Source: Pseudovibrio sp. Tun.PSC04-5.I4
GTDB taxonomy: Bacteria; Pseudomonadota; Alphaproteobacteria; Rhizobiales; Stappiaceae
DNA length: 64,000 bases
Reading direction: 5' to 3'
Assembly (NCBI RefSeq): GCF_900104145.1
Contig: NZ_FNLB01000006.1
Span: 2,067,001 to 2,131,000, forward strand
Under the pieces are notes generated by a model. That model did not search any database, had not been told where the DNA came from, and was given only the letters and a program-made list of their open reading frames with translations. Below are positions 34,385 through 43,445 of this stretch, piece by piece (the first letter of the stretch is position 1; every line of letters begins with the position of its first letter). Made by a program: the position numbers and the translations under genes.

Positions 34385-35767
34385 GAGCTAACCGCAAAAG
34401 TTGGTGATGGGTTTCAGGCGGCGTGATTTTGGTTTGCATCACTCTCGATGCCATTTTTGAAGATGACACCCTGTATTATCTTAGGCAATTGATTTTTGCC
34501 TCTCAATTTCTGCCAGCGCTTCTCCGCTGCCTTGATCAGCATGAAGACCATTGGCATTGCAGTATCCCGGGAGAGGCAGTTCTTGGTCTGCCTTGTTCTG
34601 TGGCGCACAGTCGCAAAGGTTGATTCAATTGGATTGGTGGTTCTGATATGCCCCCAATGCTCAGCAGGAAAGTCATAAAAAGCCAACAGTTCGATCCTAT
34701 CCTTGGCAAGGCATTGCGTGGCTTTGGGGTATTTGGCCTCAAATTTCTCTATGAAAAGATCAAAAGCCGTCTCAGCATCTACGCGGTTCTCTGCCATCCA
34801 GATATCCTGTAGATCTTTCTTTGCTTTGGCCTGCAAGGATTTAGGCATTTTGCTTAAGACATTCATTGTCTTGTGGACCCAGCAGCGTTGAGCTTTTGTT
34901 GTGCTAAAGACTTCCCGCAATGCCGCCCAGAAACCCAGAGCACCATCACCGACAGCCAACTTCGGTTCGATCTGCAAGCCGCGAGCTTTGAGAGCAAGCA
35001 GTAGCTCCCGCCAGCTCTGAGTATCTTCCCGGTAGCCATCATCAAAGCCAATCAGCTCTTTCTTGCCTTCCGGTGTTGCCCCGATCAACACCAGAATACA
35101 GCGACTTTCCCGTTCTCCCCGGGCTTTCAGATAGATGCCATCTGCCCACATATAAACGTAGTTGCGCGCTGACAGGTCTCTGGTTTTCCACTCTTCCCAT
35201 AAAGATCGCCAGCTTTTGACAAGGCCGCGGATGACATCCGGTGAAAGGTTGGGGGCATCAACACCCAACAAAGCACTCAAAGCTTGCTGAACATTATTGG
35301 TAGAAACCCCACGCAAATAGAGCGCTGGGATCAATTCATCAAGACTGGTTGAACGGCGCAGATAATTAGGTAACAGATTGGAATGGTAATGAATTTTCTC
35401 TTCTGCATTCTCATCTCGATCCCGGATCCGAGGTTTGCTGACCGTGACTGGCCCAACGCCAGTCTGGACCTGTCGCTCTGGCAAATGCCCATGCCGAACC
35501 ACCCGCTGACGGCCATCTGGTAATTTTAAGTCCGAGTAAAGCGAAAGCACGCTCATGACTTCACTCTCAATGGCCGCTCGCAAAAGTTGCTGTGCACCCG
35601 AACGCAAAACTTCCGTAAGTGCATCTTGAAATTCCCCTGGCTGCACAAGCGGGATAACACTATCATCTGTCATAGGCGTATCAGCTCCTCTGGAGTCAAA
35701 AGCAAGCCTCAATCACTTGCTATGATACGCCGCAATTCACTCCGTCACCAAGATTCACCGTTAGCTC
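34385..35767 (-). mobile_element. IS256-family insertion sequence, 1383 bp
   Basis: Ends are imperfect inverted repeats: GAGCTAACCGCAAAAGTTGG at the left and the reverse complement of 35742-35767, GAGCTAACGGTGAATCTTGG, at the right; 20 of 26 terminal bases match. Nine-base duplications flank it. It carries one intact transposase gene. The identical flanks and open transposase suggest a recent insertion. Confidence 0.92.
34414..35673 (-). CDS. IS256-family transposase
   Basis: A 419-residue mutator-type transposase. The DDE triad is visible as MWADGIYLK (first Asp), AVGDGALGF (second Asp) and TTNPIESTF (Glu). Other IS256 marks include CWVHKTMNVLSKMP, ALYLRGVSTNNVQQALSALL and RTRQTKNCLSRDTA. 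The ATG at 35673 is chosen over the longer frame that begins inside the end region. The frame is complete, so the element may be active. Confidence 0.95.
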   Translation of the reverse strand: MTDDSVIPLVQPGEFQDALTEVLRSGAQQLLRAAIESEVMSVLSLYSDLKLPDGRQRVVRHGHLPERQVQTGVGPVTVSKPRIRDRDENAEEKIHYHSNLLPNYLRRSTSLDELIPALYLRGVSTNNVQQALSALLGVDAPNLSPDVIRGLVKSWRSLWEEWKTRDLSARNYVYMWADGIYLKARGERESRCILVLIGATPEGKKELIGFDDGYREDTQSWRELLLALKARGLQIEPKLAVGDGALGFWAALREVFSTTKAQRCWVHKTMNVLSKMPKSLQAKAKKDLQDIWMAENRVDAETAFDLFIEKFEAKYPKATQCLAKDRIELLAFYDFPAEHWGHIRTTNPIESTFATVRHRTRQTKNCLSRDTAMPMVFMLIKAAEKRWQKLRGKNQLPKIIQGVIFKNGIESDANQNHAA

Positions 35768-35776
35768 TGGGTTTCA
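35768..35776 (+). repeat. Target-site duplication, right copy
   Basis: TGGGTTTCA after the right terminal repeat, identical to the left copy at 34376-34384. Confidence 0.9.
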
Positions 35777-36648
35777 AGCAGAGTACCAGTCGTCTCAACG
35801 GGACAATTCGAGCCGAAATTCTCATTGCCTGATCCGGCACAACTGTGGCCACCATTTGAAATACCTGAATTTGAGATAACCGCGTCCTCCGACCCACGAG
35901 AACTCAAAGTGAGGCCGGAAAGCCTGAAGTTGTCATCACTCACATATCGTGTTTGCCCACGTGCCAATTGAAACCCCACAGATGACAACAAAAGCGCACT
36001 GGAAACACCGAGTTGCGCAACTGGTTCCATATGTGCCCTGCTTGGAAATGGGATAGCCGCACCTTCATTACGCAGATACTTATTCAACCTTTTGAGTGAT
36101 GAGAACTTCAGCCCCTTTTCGTTACTCTGTTCATCCTCAAACACAAGTTGAGAGATATAGCCTAGAGCCTCGTCAATTTTTGTCTGCCTAACCTGTTGAG
36201 CGTCCAGATAAACGTCTTCCGCCGCTTCATTTTTGAGCAATTGGCAAAAGACATCCCAATTGTTCGCCTTCACGGTAGGTTTTTCTGCTTTGTTTTGAAG
36301 GAAGAGGCTATGGCGCGTCACTGCGCGGCACAAACCAACGATCTTCCCGCCTAGACCATTGTTGTTCTCGTCCCGAACAGTTGCCTTATAAAGAACCTCA
36401 CCATTCTCAGCTGTACTTTTGGAAAGGCTAACACGTGCATCTGCTAATTGCTTTCCAGAGAGAGCAACCTCTAGTCTGGTTATAACATTGGTGTAAATTT
36501 CATTTTTAGAGAAGAGTATTTCAGTCATCACAGCATCCATCAGACAAAAGACCACCACCAGCTGACTTTTTAAAAAAATCAGACCGCTAGGCATTGTCCA
36601 TAAAATGAAGATTTTATCGGAAGACTTCCAATAGAAGGCCTAATGAAA

Positions 36649-37107
36649 CTAAAGGCTAATCATAGAAGCCGACTCAAAGACACTGGATCTAGTCAACTCA
36701 GGCTCTTCAGCCACCTGTGTTCCCATCTCACGCACGATTTTCAACCACCCTGCGGAAACATCAGCAAAGGCCAGAATAAATTTAGCGAGCTTCTCTGCAG
36801 TCCAAGATGTTGCTCGAAGGTCATTGTGCATGACCAGCGCATCATTTTCTATTAGCACAAGACGCATGCCACCAGATTGGAAACTCTGGGTATTGTAAAC
36901 CAGAACAAGCTCAAGAATACGATCCCGTTGCGTGGGTGTTAATTTGCAGAGCCGAGCCGAAACGCAGATGCGGTCAACATCTGGCACCAGCTTAAAGCTC
37001 AACGTAAAGGCATCTAGTTTAACAACACGAACCGTTTGATCCTGTTCATCTTCTATGGCCTCAACATTTAAAAGCGCACAGGCTTCCTTAAGCAAATTCT
37101 CTAGCAT
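36649..37107 (-). CDS. Class I type III secretion chaperone (CesT/SycH-like)
   Basis: A protein of about 152 residues with the class I chaperone layout: N-terminal helix MLENLLKEACALLNVE, strand LDAFTLSFKLVPDVDRICVS, helix DRILELVLVYNTQSFQ, strands RLVLIENDALVMHNDL and a C-terminal helix KLAKFILAFADVSAGWL. It is 120 bases before the interrupted effector-like gene and just after sctC, so it is the natural candidate chaperone for the two paralogous effectors. ATG 37107 is chosen on fold; a TTG further upstream would add 23 residues. Confidence 0.65.
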   Translation of the reverse strand: MLENLLKEACALLNVEAIEDEQDQTVRVVKLDAFTLSFKLVPDVDRICVSARLCKLTPTQRDRILELVLVYNTQSFQSGGMRLVLIENDALVMHNDLRATSWTAEKLAKFILAFADVSAGWLKIVREMGTQVAEEPELTRSSVFESASMISL

Positions 37108-37291
37108 GGGGGGACTCAGTTTCCTTATTTTCTTGCTAGCAAGTCTGTCAGAAATCGATGAGCGCCAAAGTGTCAAACGATACAGTTTGAATAAGTTACA
37201 AACTCAATTAAAACTTTTCTTCCCATAACTTAGGTAACGTCTCAAAAAGAAGCACCACTTCAAACGATTTCACTAGGCACAATAAATGATC

Positions 37292-37324
37292 AAAAAAAAC
37301 CCTGAAACAACGCGTATTTCAGGG
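37292..37324 (-). terminator. Rho-independent terminator after sctC
   Basis: CCCTGAAA (37300-37307) pairs with TTTCAGGG (37317-37324), an 8-base stem with a 9-base loop, followed on the minus strand by eight T (37292-37299 read as A on the plus strand). It lies 30 bases after the sctC stop, so it would separate sctC from the downstream effector genes. Confidence 0.85.
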
Positions 37325-37354
37325 GAAGTTACTGATGGACCTATCTACGCAGGT

Positions 37355-39619
37355 TTAGAAAGATGAAAGCTCTCGGCGTAGCTTTTGCGTAATATTTTGC
37401 AGCTCAGACTGTTTTCTAACGACACGCGGCGTAATCATAACCAACAGTTCCGTCCGCTTGGATTCATTATTCGTACTGTCTTTAAACAACTCGCCGAACA
37501 CAGGTATTTTTCGAAGAATTGGAACACCGGATTCCCCCTCTTCCTTGCGCTCCTGAATCAGGCCACCTAGCAAAATAGTGCGCCCAGATTCAACAACGAT
37601 ATCTGAGTTGATGGTTCGGGTAGAAATCGTTGGCGTAAGCGACGGCCCCTCCTTTGTGGAAATTACATTGCTTACTTCCTGTTGAATTTGCAGGAGAACA
37701 GAATTGTTGGGCCGAATATTTGGCTCAACCTGCAAAACAATACCCGTATCCTTCACCTCAACTTCGTTGGTGACCGTCACAGTACCACTGTCGCTTGAAG
37801 TTTGACTACGCGATGCAAATGGAACCTGATCACCAATAACCAAGCGCGCTTTTCGCCCATCAAGAACGGTAAGGTATGGTGAGGAAATCACTTTAACTTT
37901 TGTGATGTTTTGGAGGGCTTTCAGCACAACATCCACACCAACAGTGTTCAGAGCAATTGCGCCACCTGGACTGGATGGCCTCGTAACACCGCTTGCAACC
38001 TGGCCTGTACCACCTGAGAAGATTCCCTTACTCAAATACCATTGTACGCCATAGGACAGACTGTCGTTGATGCTAACTTCCGCGATGGTCGCTTCAATAA
38101 CCACCTGAGACAGTGGCAAATCCAGAGCCTGAACCACGTCGCGAATATGCTTAAACTCCTGATAAGTGGAGTTCACCAAAAGTGCATTATTCCGCGAATC
38201 TGCAACAATACCGATCTGCTTGCCGGCAGGAACTGAACGTGCACCCGTTTCCTTCGCACCTTCAAACAAATTATCAGCTGCATTGAAGCGGTCGTTTATA
38301 TCGGAGTTATTATCTACGGGCTCCCCATTTGCAGATACTGGAAAACGCCGTGGAGCTCGGCCCGGTTTTCGCTGCTTTGGCTTACGATCCGCTTTAGGCT
38401 CTTGTGCACCACCACTACTACCTCCCCCTTGCAAAATCTGTGTCAATTGTCCGGCAATTTCAGATGCCGGAAGATACTTCAACGAGATGATACGCACCTT
38501 GGGACTATCTAACAGGTTGTAATCAACCTCTTTCACAATGCGCCGCACACGCAGCAGCATCTCTTTGCTCTGCACAGCAACCAGCAAAGACTGCTGTGCT
38601 TCAAGAGGAACAACAGTCAGTGATGCGTTTAACTGGTTTGGGTACAATTGACGAAAAAGTGTCGTGAGCTGCTTTGCCACCTGAGAAGCAGAGCTTTGTT
38701 GCAAGCGTAAAACCGACACAACTGTTTTGTCGTTGTTTCGATTGTAAAGACTATTCACCAGCTCTTCAGCGGCGACAATATCCTCAGGTCGTGCCCGAAC
38801 TGCAACCTTATTAGTACCCTCAACCGCAATAGCAGAAGCACCAGCAGGCAAAATTGCCTGCAACACCCCAGCAGCATCATCCGCAGAAGCAGAACGAACC
38901 GGCAAAATACGCAGTTTCAAATCCCCAGCAGAACCAACTCCAGAGAATTGCTCAATCGCCTGAATCGTTTCAGGCCTTCCAATATGGAATATTTGATCAA
39001 TAAGTTTTAAAATGTAACCATTTCGCCCAAGTAAAACACGAACAAGCGAAAGCATCTGATCTTTTGCGATTGGTTTTTCAGTCTGGAATGTAACCGTTCC
39101 CTGTAGAGGTTCGTCAATGACGTAATTGACCTGCAGTATTCCGCCCAAAGTTTGACGAGTGAAATAGTCGAGCGCCTCACCGCGAAAATTCAAATTCACC
39201 ACATCAGACGTAGTCTTGGCATCCTGAGAGCGGGCAGTGCGCAGTTCCTGTGTATTGCTCGTGTTTAACGCAGCATCGGCCAGCAAAACTTTCGCTTCTT
39301 CATCATTGAAGTAAAACGCTGTACCGGGCCGTCCTTCCTGTGAATTTCCGCGATTGACCCAGCGACTATCAATCGCCTGTCCCGGTAGTCCACGAGATGT
39401 CGTCGCCAACCGAGCATTTCCGGAAAGCGTAGGAACAAGTTCACGTTGGTTTTCTTCCGAAAAGAAATACCGCAACTGCTCGGAAAGACCCGCTTGGTTA
39501 GCAGGCGCTTCCCATTCCAGATTTGGATGTTGAGTTGCAGTACATCCCAACAAACCAAAAAAGACTGCAAACGAACATACTGTCTTGCGCAGTATTGAAC
39601 TAAGTCCAGCACCTATCAT
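37355..39619 (-). CDS. sctC: SctC, outer-membrane secretin, with possible lipobox
   Basis: A 754-residue secretin. N-domains are at about 110-350, a basic Pro/Arg insert at about 400-440 (QRKPGRAPRRFP), and the secretin core at about 490-720 with VVIEATIAEVSINDSLSYGV, VFGELFK and TELLVMITPRVV. The N-terminus has a signal ending FFGLLGC, where Cys26 could be lipidated. If so, the secretin may not need a separate pilotin; none is seen nearby. It forms the outer ring. A terminator follows it. Confidence 0.93.
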   Translation of the reverse strand: MIGAGLSSILRKTVCSFAVFFGLLGCTATQHPNLEWEAPANQAGLSEQLRYFFSEENQRELVPTLSGNARLATTSRGLPGQAIDSRWVNRGNSQEGRPGTAFYFNDEEAKVLLADAALNTSNTQELRTARSQDAKTTSDVVNLNFRGEALDYFTRQTLGGILQVNYVIDEPLQGTVTFQTEKPIAKDQMLSLVRVLLGRNGYILKLIDQIFHIGRPETIQAIEQFSGVGSAGDLKLRILPVRSASADDAAGVLQAILPAGASAIAVEGTNKVAVRARPEDIVAAEELVNSLYNRNNDKTVVSVLRLQQSSASQVAKQLTTLFRQLYPNQLNASLTVVPLEAQQSLLVAVQSKEMLLRVRRIVKEVDYNLLDSPKVRIISLKYLPASEIAGQLTQILQGGGSSGGAQEPKADRKPKQRKPGRAPRRFPVSANGEPVDNNSDINDRFNAADNLFEGAKETGARSVPAGKQIGIVADSRNNALLVNSTYQEFKHIRDVVQALDLPLSQVVIEATIAEVSINDSLSYGVQWYLSKGIFSGGTGQVASGVTRPSSPGGAIALNTVGVDVVLKALQNITKVKVISSPYLTVLDGRKARLVIGDQVPFASRSQTSSDSGTVTVTNEVEVKDTGIVLQVEPNIRPNNSVLLQIQQEVSNVISTKEGPSLTPTISTRTINSDIVVESGRTILLGGLIQERKEEGESGVPILRKIPVFGELFKDSTNNESKRTELLVMITPRVVRKQSELQNITQKLRRELSSF

Positions 39620-39717
39620 TTCAACCCTATGTGTTCAGCACAACTACCCACCACGACCTCTGAGGTTAAATAAGCCCAGATCCTTCGTAGGTGTGCTGCT
39701 CGAACTAATTCAATTTT

Positions 39718-40713
39718 TTATACGCGGCCATTATCAAGCAGCAATTGCACACGCCCACCGGTTCCAAGTACAGACTGTCCGCCCAATGCTTCGTTCGCGA
39801 GTTCCAACGAACCAGAGATGGTTTCCCTGATAAAGTTCACGACCTGCAGCGCATACTCGGCTTCAACAAGGTTCATAAGGCTTATTTCATCCTTTACGCC
39901 CTCTTCTGCCAAAATGCGCACGTCCTCGCGCAACTCCTCAATAACTATCTGGCGTTGATCAAACTCCGGTTTAACCGCCCGGAGCTCACTTGCAGCTTTA
40001 TCAATCACCTCCTCAAGAGAGGAGATGACTTGATCGTCCGATAAGCTCATTTTTTTTGAACCCATCAAATCATTGAGAGCAGTCCGCAATACTGTTTGAA
40101 CAGCTCCGCTTTCCGCTAAATTGTCCTCGGCTGTATCAAGCTGGTCCAAAGTACCGGCAAGAGCCGTTTCCACATCGCCAATTTGGATATTTAGCTGTGC
40201 CATCTCGTCGGTCAACCGCGTCACTTCTGTAGGATCAGGTCCCAACTCACTATCAGCGTCTTCAGGGTCCAATGGAGTGGTATTTGGAAGAGCTGCCAAC
40301 TCGGCCTGTTTGGAGGATAACGTTTGGTTGAGTTCACTGAGTTGATCTTCCTGGGTCTTTTGCTGTGTTTCCAACCCTACAATCTCCGCAGCAATTTCAT
40401 CTTGCTTTGCGAGTGAAATCAAAAGTGCCGTACGTACGGATCGAACCTTCTCAGAATCTCCAATAAGGTTTTGTTCTTTCAATGCAGATTGAATCTCTTC
40501 AAACTTTGCAACGACCTGACTAACCAGAACTTCAAGATTTGTCGTATCTGGTGGCGGTTGCAATCCAAAAGCAGCCGAAACTCCAACTGACAACAACTGA
40601 CTGGCCGCTGGTACAGTTTCAACACGTTTTGCCGTAGCAGACGATCCCAGTTGTACACTTGGTTCGATAGCATCAGCTGTAGACGGGGAACTAATAGGCG
40701 GTATTGCGACCAT
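39718..40713 (-). CDS. Uncharacterised, possibly secreted, coiled-coil protein
   Basis: A 331-residue protein without cysteine, signal peptide or membrane segment. Residues about 60-240 are helical with long heptad stretches (ETQQKTQEDQLSELNQTLSS); the C-terminus is NFIRETISGSLELANEALGG. Cysteine-free, hydrophilic and coiled-coil-rich proteins beside a secretin gene are often secreted translocator or tip components. Not identified. It lies 98 bases before sctC, with a 300-base A+T-rich promoter region upstream. Confidence 0.5.
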   Translation of the reverse strand: MVAIPPISSPSTADAIEPSVQLGSSATAKRVETVPAASQLLSVGVSAAFGLQPPPDTTNLEVLVSQVVAKFEEIQSALKEQNLIGDSEKVRSVRTALLISLAKQDEIAAEIVGLETQQKTQEDQLSELNQTLSSKQAELAALPNTTPLDPEDADSELGPDPTEVTRLTDEMAQLNIQIGDVETALAGTLDQLDTAEDNLAESGAVQTVLRTALNDLMGSKKMSLSDDQVISSLEEVIDKAASELRAVKPEFDQRQIVIEELREDVRILAEEGVKDEISLMNLVEAEYALQVVNFIRETISGSLELANEALGGQSVLGTGGRVQLLLDNGRV

Positions 40714-41013
40714 CACAGGAATCCTTAATTCGTATCCCCTCATTTGTCGCAGATATGCCCTAGGTTATGTTGTGCCTTAAAACACAACGTAAGTTCTGCT
40801 AAGGTACTCATTCTTCTCAAAAATGGTAGCAGGCTCAATAATCACAACGAAAAAAAATTAAATAATATCTAACTAGTTGGAAAATAAAGAAAATACTAAA
40901 ATACCCCATTTATTTTCACCCACTAAAACAAAGACACACTCACATCAAAAAGAAAAAATTTATTCAGAAATAATCACTTCATCTCAAGAAGAAACGCACG
41001 ACCCCCAATCCGC
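40714..41013. other. A+T-rich intergenic gap
   Basis: About 300 bases with no gene. It is strongly A+T-rich (runs of A near 40850-40960) and probably holds the promoter for the gene at 40713 and the end of the transcript from 41014. No clear hairpin was found. Confidence 0.5.
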
Positions 41014-41682
41014 TTAGGTTTGGTCTTCATTAGAAGAAGATCGAAGTACGCGGCGAAGCGCCAAAAGCACTCCATCCGTCAACATCGAAAAAGCCTGCGC
41101 ATATCCAGGCCTACGTTTCTGTGCGCTCAAATAGGGCAGACGAAGGTACAACCGCTCCAACATATGAGAACGAGCTTCAATTTGAGAAATTAGGAATTGC
41201 AAATCCTGAAAATTCACCGAGGCTGGCATAAGCTCTTGCAAGGAAAAGCCATATGTGAGCGGCTGAGCGTTATATGTATACCACTGAGAGAGATCGTATT
41301 GCCGACTATAACTCAAGTACAGATGGTTAACCTCCCGCAAACTATGAATGATCTGTTTTACATTTTGCGAATGAGCAGCAAGTGACTTTTGTGAAACAGG
41401 CCTATGCCGCGCTAAATCCCCCCCATATTGGAGGGAAATCTGTCGAGCGAGCGACAGCATCTCTCGCTTTGAAGGACTTGCCGCATTATCCCGGTTAGGA
41501 CGCGATACACGGGAGCCATTCATAGAAATTTCGGAATATTCAAGTCTGCGGAGAGGAGTGAAATCTAAGGACGTTGACTGCGTACCAATAGAACCCAATG
41601 AGGATATTGGTACTCCAACCCCTTTTTCCTCTTCCTGAGCACCGTTATAAGCACGATGAAGATAACCGCTGACCTCGATCAT
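41014..41682 (-). CDS. Uncharacterised protein of the T3SS locus
   Basis: A 222-residue basic protein. The first 75 residues are disordered-looking; helices follow around REMLSLARQISLQYGGDLAR, KQIIHSLREVNHLYLSYSRQ and QFLISQIEARSHMLERLYL. Two tandem TPR chaperone-like genes precede it. It is not recognised. Downstream placement after chaperones suggests it may be exported or assist export, but nothing in it is diagnostic. Confidence 0.45.
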   Translation of the reverse strand: MIEVSGYLHRAYNGAQEEEKGVGVPISSLGSIGTQSTSLDFTPLRRLEYSEISMNGSRVSRPNRDNAASPSKREMLSLARQISLQYGGDLARHRPVSQKSLAAHSQNVKQIIHSLREVNHLYLSYSRQYDLSQWYTYNAQPLTYGFSLQELMPASVNFQDLQFLISQIEARSHMLERLYLRLPYLSAQKRRPGYAQAFSMLTDGVLLALRRVLRSSSNEDQT

Positions 41683-41687
41683 CAATG

Positions 41688-42272
41688 CTAGTCACCAACA
41701 ACGGAAGAGTTTTTTTGAACTTCAATGGCATAAGTTAAGCGCTTTGCGAAATCTTCCAAAGCAGGCCCATTATGAGTTTCCATCAAACGATTAAACTCAT
41801 TCAGTTCCACATCCGCCTCTAATACATTTTTAGACCACAAAAAATGCTCTGCAAGTCGCAACCGAACGGCAGGGTTCTCGGGCGCTAAGGTTTTTGCACG
41901 TTGCAGCACCCTCTCAACCCAGATCCCTCCTTGTGGCCATTTAGCGTGACTTAAAGCCAGCCCCAGCCAATACTCAGCATTCTCATTGTTGAGCAAACAC
42001 AGAGCTTGAAACTGCCTTTCGGCGAGAGATCTCCGATTAAGGTGCAGCGTCTGGTAAGCAAACTGATAAAGTACTTTCTCGAGCTGAGCATCAACACGAA
42101 CAATATTCGCCAGACCCTCACCATTCTTAATTGCTGCCATCAATGCATTTGCATCAACAGAACCTCCGCCCAGAGACTGAAAGACAACGTTCAGGTCATT
42201 ATGTTCGCTTTGCTGTATGCTAAGCAGCTTATCATTCTCAGCCTGTTTTAGTCTGGAGGCAGCGTCCTGCAT
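41688..42272 (-). CDS. TPR-type chaperone-like protein
   Basis: A 194-residue helical protein with TPR-like repeats including RQFQALCLLNNENAEYWLGL, and VERVLQRAKTLAPENPAVRL. It is similar in layout to class II translocator chaperones (SycD) but more divergent. It ends 5 bases before the start of the next gene. Partner unknown. Confidence 0.5.
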   Translation of the reverse strand: MQDAASRLKQAENDKLLSIQQSEHNDLNVVFQSLGGGSVDANALMAAIKNGEGLANIVRVDAQLEKVLYQFAYQTLHLNRRSLAERQFQALCLLNNENAEYWLGLALSHAKWPQGGIWVERVLQRAKTLAPENPAVRLRLAEHFLWSKNVLEADVELNEFNRLMETHNGPALEDFAKRLTYAIEVQKNSSVVGD

Positions 42273-42327
42273 TGCACGTTTCCGATCGCAGCGAATTTAT
42301 TTTGTTAATGTATGCAGTCCACTTAAC

Positions 42328-42795
42328 TCAAGCAGCGACAAGACCATCGAGAAGCTTTTTGGCAGATTGCAACATCTCCGCATCCTTACGATCTTTTGCA
42401 AGTTTAAGAACGTCAGTCAAATCCTCTTTTGCTTCATCAAAATGCCCTAGAGCAAGACAAGCAACGCCGGAAAAATAGTAGGGCCGCGGACTTGTCGGAT
42501 CCATTATCATAGCAACAGATGCAGCCTGAATAGCCAATGAGTATCGTTGCAATTGAACCGCACAGTTTGCCAGACCAAGTTGGACATCAACATTCGTTGG
42601 TTCAAGCAGCACAAGGCCTGTATAGATCTCAAAAGCTTTCTCAACGCGCCCGGCATCCATCAGCCCTTTGGCCATCACCAATCCGGGTTTAATATCATCT
42701 TTTGAGAGCCCGAGACTTCGACCAATTGCCCCCATAGCAATAGCCTTGATATCTTCTTCAGGATTGTCACCCAACGCTGGAACACGTTCAGTCAT
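42328..42795 (-). CDS. TPR-type (SycD/LcrH-like) chaperone
   Basis: A 155-residue protein with three TPR motifs: GLMDAGRVEKAFEIYTGLVL, GLANCAVQLQRYSLAIQAAS and YFSGVACLALGHFDEAKEDL. This is the class II chaperone format. An AAGGAAG site precedes the ATG. A second copy of such a chaperone, beyond the one beside the translocon genes, suggests a second set of exported proteins. Confidence 0.65.
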   Translation of the reverse strand: MTERVPALGDNPEEDIKAIAMGAIGRSLGLSKDDIKPGLVMAKGLMDAGRVEKAFEIYTGLVLLEPTNVDVQLGLANCAVQLQRYSLAIQAASVAMIMDPTSPRPYYFSGVACLALGHFDEAKEDLTDVLKLAKDRKDAEMLQSAKKLLDGLVAA

Positions 42796-42849
42796 AACTC
42801 TTCCTTTTGATGATTTTCTTATATGTATGTTAAGGTCGCAATGGATTTA

Positions 42850-43347
42850 TCAGAGCTGAAAAACCATAGCTCCGTCAATTTCATCTGCAAGTGACCGCTG
42901 ATCAGCGCCCCAAATACTTGCCTGCGGAAAGCCGCTCTCTGATTGCCCAAGCAGCGGCTGATATAACGTCAGGGCGGAAAGCAGGTCCTCTATCAAACCA
43001 ACCAGCTTATCCTGCTCAGTATACCCTCTAAAACGTACTGATAATTGCAAGTGATCAAACCCATCATCTCCAGAAGTCAACATTGCCAAAACATCGAAAC
43101 GAGACAAACAAGCCAAATTTGCGTGAAGGACGCTTTCAATCTGCTGCTGGCGAACAGGCATGCTTTCACTAAAAACTCCAATGTCTACACTGACCTCAAC
43201 ACCAGCACCGTCCAACGCATTGGCAAAGGTAAGCAACGCACCATCGACACTCATTGTTGTCGTATTCTGCGCTGACATCTGCGGAGCACCCAAACCAAGC
43301 TTTCGCCAAAGCTTTTCGATGCACCCGAAATAATCGCTCGTAAACAC
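42850..43347 (-). CDS. Class I chaperone-like protein
   Basis: A 165-residue protein with helices and strands in class I chaperone order: GCIEKLWRKLGLGAP, SVDGALLTFANALDGAGVEV, QQIESVLHANLACLSRFDVL and FDHLQLSVRFRGYTEQDKL. The LHAN element is common in that family. Start is GTG with AAAGG upstream. It follows the YopD-like translocator by about 99 bases. Cargo unknown. Confidence 0.5.
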   Translation of the reverse strand: MFTSDYFGCIEKLWRKLGLGAPQMSAQNTTTMSVDGALLTFANALDGAGVEVSVDIGVFSESMPVRQQQIESVLHANLACLSRFDVLAMLTSGDDGFDHLQLSVRFRGYTEQDKLVGLIEDLLSALTLYQPLLGQSESGFPQASIWGADQRSLADEIDGAMVFQL

Positions 43348-43445
43348 AGCACTACCTTTCGGAAAACAGGCTAGGAATTCACTCAGAGACCGATAATAGG
43401 TAACAGGTGCATGCAGAGGGTGAGCGCACGCACCTGTTTTTTCGG

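Larger units (their letters stand above)
33967..36528 (-). pseudogene. Second effector-like gene, interrupted by IS256-family element
   Basis: The 5' part (36528 to 35768) encodes MTEILFSKNE to GTLLET. Its first 155 residues align with the effector at 32414-33661: both have VIT, then NGE(A/V)xYxA, then NW(S/D)VFxxLxKNE and a C-terminal GLKxLSS/KFSSLKRLN region. Translation then runs into the IS and stops two codons later. Joining at the 9-bp duplication gives GTLLETHHVDETVYESS and continues without stop to FHIS at 33967: 389 residues. The downstream half is acidic (DEEAVMDDAYRRDK) and has its own tyrosines, but lacks the dense YxxPhi array. The insertion probably abolishes the C-terminal half. 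Confidence 0.8.
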
